39,639 bases of DNA from Methylotenera sp. (GTDB lineage Bacteria > Pseudomonadota > Gammaproteobacteria > Burkholderiales > Methylophilaceae). The notes beneath the pieces were generated by a model. It was not told where the DNA came from, made no database searches, and was given only the letters and a program-made list of their open reading frames with translations. The stretch spans positions 1-39,639 of the forward strand of contig JANYCB010000163.1 of NCBI GenBank assembly GCA_025360485.1, in the 5' to 3' direction. How positions within the stretch are numbered: the stretch's first letter is position 1; every line of letters begins with the position of its first letter. This document shows positions 37,916 through 39,639 of the stretch, in pieces. Position numbers and translations under genes: made by a program.

Positions 37916-39463
37916 ATGTGTGGAATTTTAGGCATCGTCGGTAAAAACCCAGTCAACCAATTATTGTACGATGGTTTACTGGTACTGCAACATCGCGGAC
38001 AAGATGCTGCCGGCATTGTGACTTGCGACGGAAACACATTTTTTATGCACAAAAACAATGGGCTAGTGAAAGATGTCTTCCACACGCGCCACATGCGCAG
38101 CCTAGTTGGTAACGTTGGTATCGGCCACGTACGTTACCCTACCGCGGGCTCTTCTAGCGCGGCAGAAGCGCAACCGTTTTATGTGAACTCTCCATTTGGC
38201 ATTGTGCTAGGCCACAACGGCAATCTCACCAATTCTGAACAATTGAAGTCTGAAATGTTCCGTCAAGATTTACGCCATATTAATACTTCTTCGGATTCTG
38301 AAGTCTTACTCAATGTACTTGCGCATGAAATTGAAAAAACCTCACGTAACGCAGTGTTGAATACCGACATGGCGTTTGACGCGGTTGCTGGCGTGCATAA
38401 ACGTTGCAAAGGCGCTTACGCAGTGGTTGCGATGATCGCCAACTTCGGGCTACTGGCATTTCGCGATCCGCATGGCATTCGCCCATTGGTGATTGGTAAG
38501 CTAGATACAGATAAAGGCACTGAATATATTGTGGCTTCAGAAAGCGTGGCGCTTGATGTGCTGGGTTTTAAGTTAATCCGTGATGTAGAGCCTGGTGAGG
38601 CCGTATTTATTGACATGGAGGGTAATTTCTTCAGCCGCCAATGTGCAGAAAAACCTACACTTACACCGTGCATTTTTGAATATGTTTACTTAGCAAGGCC
38701 AGATTCTGTCATTGACGGCGTTTCGGTGTATCAAACCCGCCTGGACATGGGCACCAGTTTGGCGGAGAAAATAAAACGCGACTGGTCGCACCTTAAAATC
38801 GACGTGGTGATTCCAATCCCCGACACCAGCCGTCCAAGCGCGCTGCAAGTAGGCATTAGCTTAGGGTTGGATTATCGCGAAGGCTTTATTAAAAATCGCT
38901 ATATAGGCCGCACTTTTATTATGCCGGGTCAAGCTTTGCGCAAAAAATCGGTGAGGCAGAAACTCAATCCAATTGGCATTGAATTTAAAGGCAAAAACGT
39001 ATTGTTGGTGGATGACTCCATCGTACGTGGTACTACCTCGCAACAAATCGTGCAAATGGCACGTGATGCAGGTGCCAATAAAGTGTATTTCGCTTCTGCG
39101 GCACCACCAGTGCGGTTTCCCAACGTGTATGGCATTGATATGCCAAGCCGTGACGAGCTATTAGCCACTGGCCGCACTGACGAAGAAATCTGCCAAGAAA
39201 TTGGCGCAGATGCGCTGATTTATCAAGATTTAGAGGCTTTGGTCAAAGACATTTCGCTATCCAACCCCAAAATGAAAGTGTTTGATTGCAGTTGCTTTGA
39301 TGGTAAATACGTTACAGGTGACGTTGATGCGGCTTATTTAAACCGTATAGAGGCGGCGCGCGGTGACATGAATAAAAAGCAAAAGCCCGCCAATGCCAGT
39401 ACCCAGATGGATTTGAACCTCATTGATAGTGATGAAGACGCGGAAGAAGTGGCTGAAGCCTAG
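37916..39463 (+). CDS. purF: Amidophosphoribosyltransferase
   Basis: [94 protein letters not shown]. Confidence 0.98.
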   Translation: MCGILGIVGKNPVNQLLYDGLLVLQHRGQDAAGIVTCDGNTFFMHKNNGLVKDVFHTRHMRSLVGNVGIGHVRYPTAGSSSAAEAQPFYVNSPFGIVLGHNGNLTNSEQLKSEMFRQDLRHINTSSDSEVLLNVLAHEIEKTSRNAVLNTDMAFDAVAGVHKRCKGAYAVVAMIANFGLLAFRDPHGIRPLVIGKLDTDKGTEYIVASESVALDVLGFKLIRDVEPGEAVFIDMEGNFFSRQCAEKPTLTPCIFEYVYLARPDSVIDGVSVYQTRLDMGTSLAEKIKRDWSHLKIDVVIPIPDTSRPSALQVGISLGLDYREGFIKNRYIGRTFIMPGQALRKKSVRQKLNPIGIEFKGKNVLLVDDSIVRGTTSQQIVQMARDAGANKVYFASAAPPVRFPNVYGIDMPSRDELLATGRTDEEICQEIGADALIYQDLEALVKDISLSNPKMKVFDCSCFDGKYVTGDVDAAYLNRIEAARGDMNKKQKPANASTQMDLNLIDSDEDAEEVAEA

Positions 39464-39478
39464 TTTGAAACTTAGGCT
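39457..39478 (+). terminator. Possible weak hairpin overlapping the purF stop codon
   Basis: AGCCTA-GTTTGAAACT-TAGGCT, 6-bp perfect stem; no strong U tract follows. Confidence 0.35.
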
Positions 39479-39556
39479 AATATTTGCTTGACGTTTGGAT
39501 TTGTTAGGCATACCATTTAATTGCGCTGATTTGAGTGGCCAATATTAAACAAAGCC

Positions 39557-39639
39557 TTACTCAGCTTGCGAGCGCATAATAAATTCTGCTAAAGCGAGTG
39601 CTTGTATACCAAGCTTAAAAGCCCGTTTTAGCTTATTGC
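39557..39639 (-). CDS. Possible C-terminal fragment of a minus-strand gene running off the window
   Basis: Minus frame open from the window edge: NKLKRAFKLGIQALALAEFIMRSQAE* (26 codons). Too short to identify. Confidence 0.3.
   Translation of the reverse strand, partial: NKLKRAFKLGIQALALAEFIMRSQAE

Noticed and set aside
1-39639. CRISPR arrays, tRNA/rRNA genes, transposases, phage genes, known defence systems
   Set aside because: No regularly spaced repeats, no tRNA-like cloverleaf noticed by eye, and no ORF in the track resembles transposase, integrase, Cas, restriction or toxin-antitoxin families apart from the entericidin-like lipoprotein.

Overview
The window reads as a moderately AT-rich betaproteobacterial chromosome segment. 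Gene content and order (glnE, ppk2, arg/leu/trp biosynthesis, fimV-truA-trpFBA-accD-folC-dedD-cvpA-purF) resemble Methylophilaceae or related families; this is inference, since no search was run. About 16.6-39.5 kb is mostly conserved housekeeping: argD-argF-argG-cimA-leuC-leuD-leuB-[ppnP-repeat-yajQ-entericidin]-asd-fimV-ecfT-like-truA-trpF-trpB-trpA-accD-folC-SPOR protein-cvpA-purF. The first ~16 kb is more accessory. It holds a dhaL-dhaK-ycaO cluster, two genes each apparently broken by a single-base frameshift (VOC/glyoxalase and DUF1801), a four-repeat membrane protein, and a putative integron attC-like site with cassette-like neighbours. It also has a PPK2 kinase, a two-component system, a DUF898 protein split by a pilin-like segment plus Ala/Pro-rich insert and paired with an M48 peptidase, and an overlooked 35-aa membrane sORF upstream of a PuuD-like membrane protein. 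I found no tRNA, rRNA, CRISPR array, transposase or integrase. No complete, unambiguous new defence or mobile system is visible. The best leads are the attC-like/cassette region (7.7-8.6 kb), the DUF898 chimera, the sORF/PuuD-like pair and the ~101-bp inverted-repeat element at 25.1 kb.
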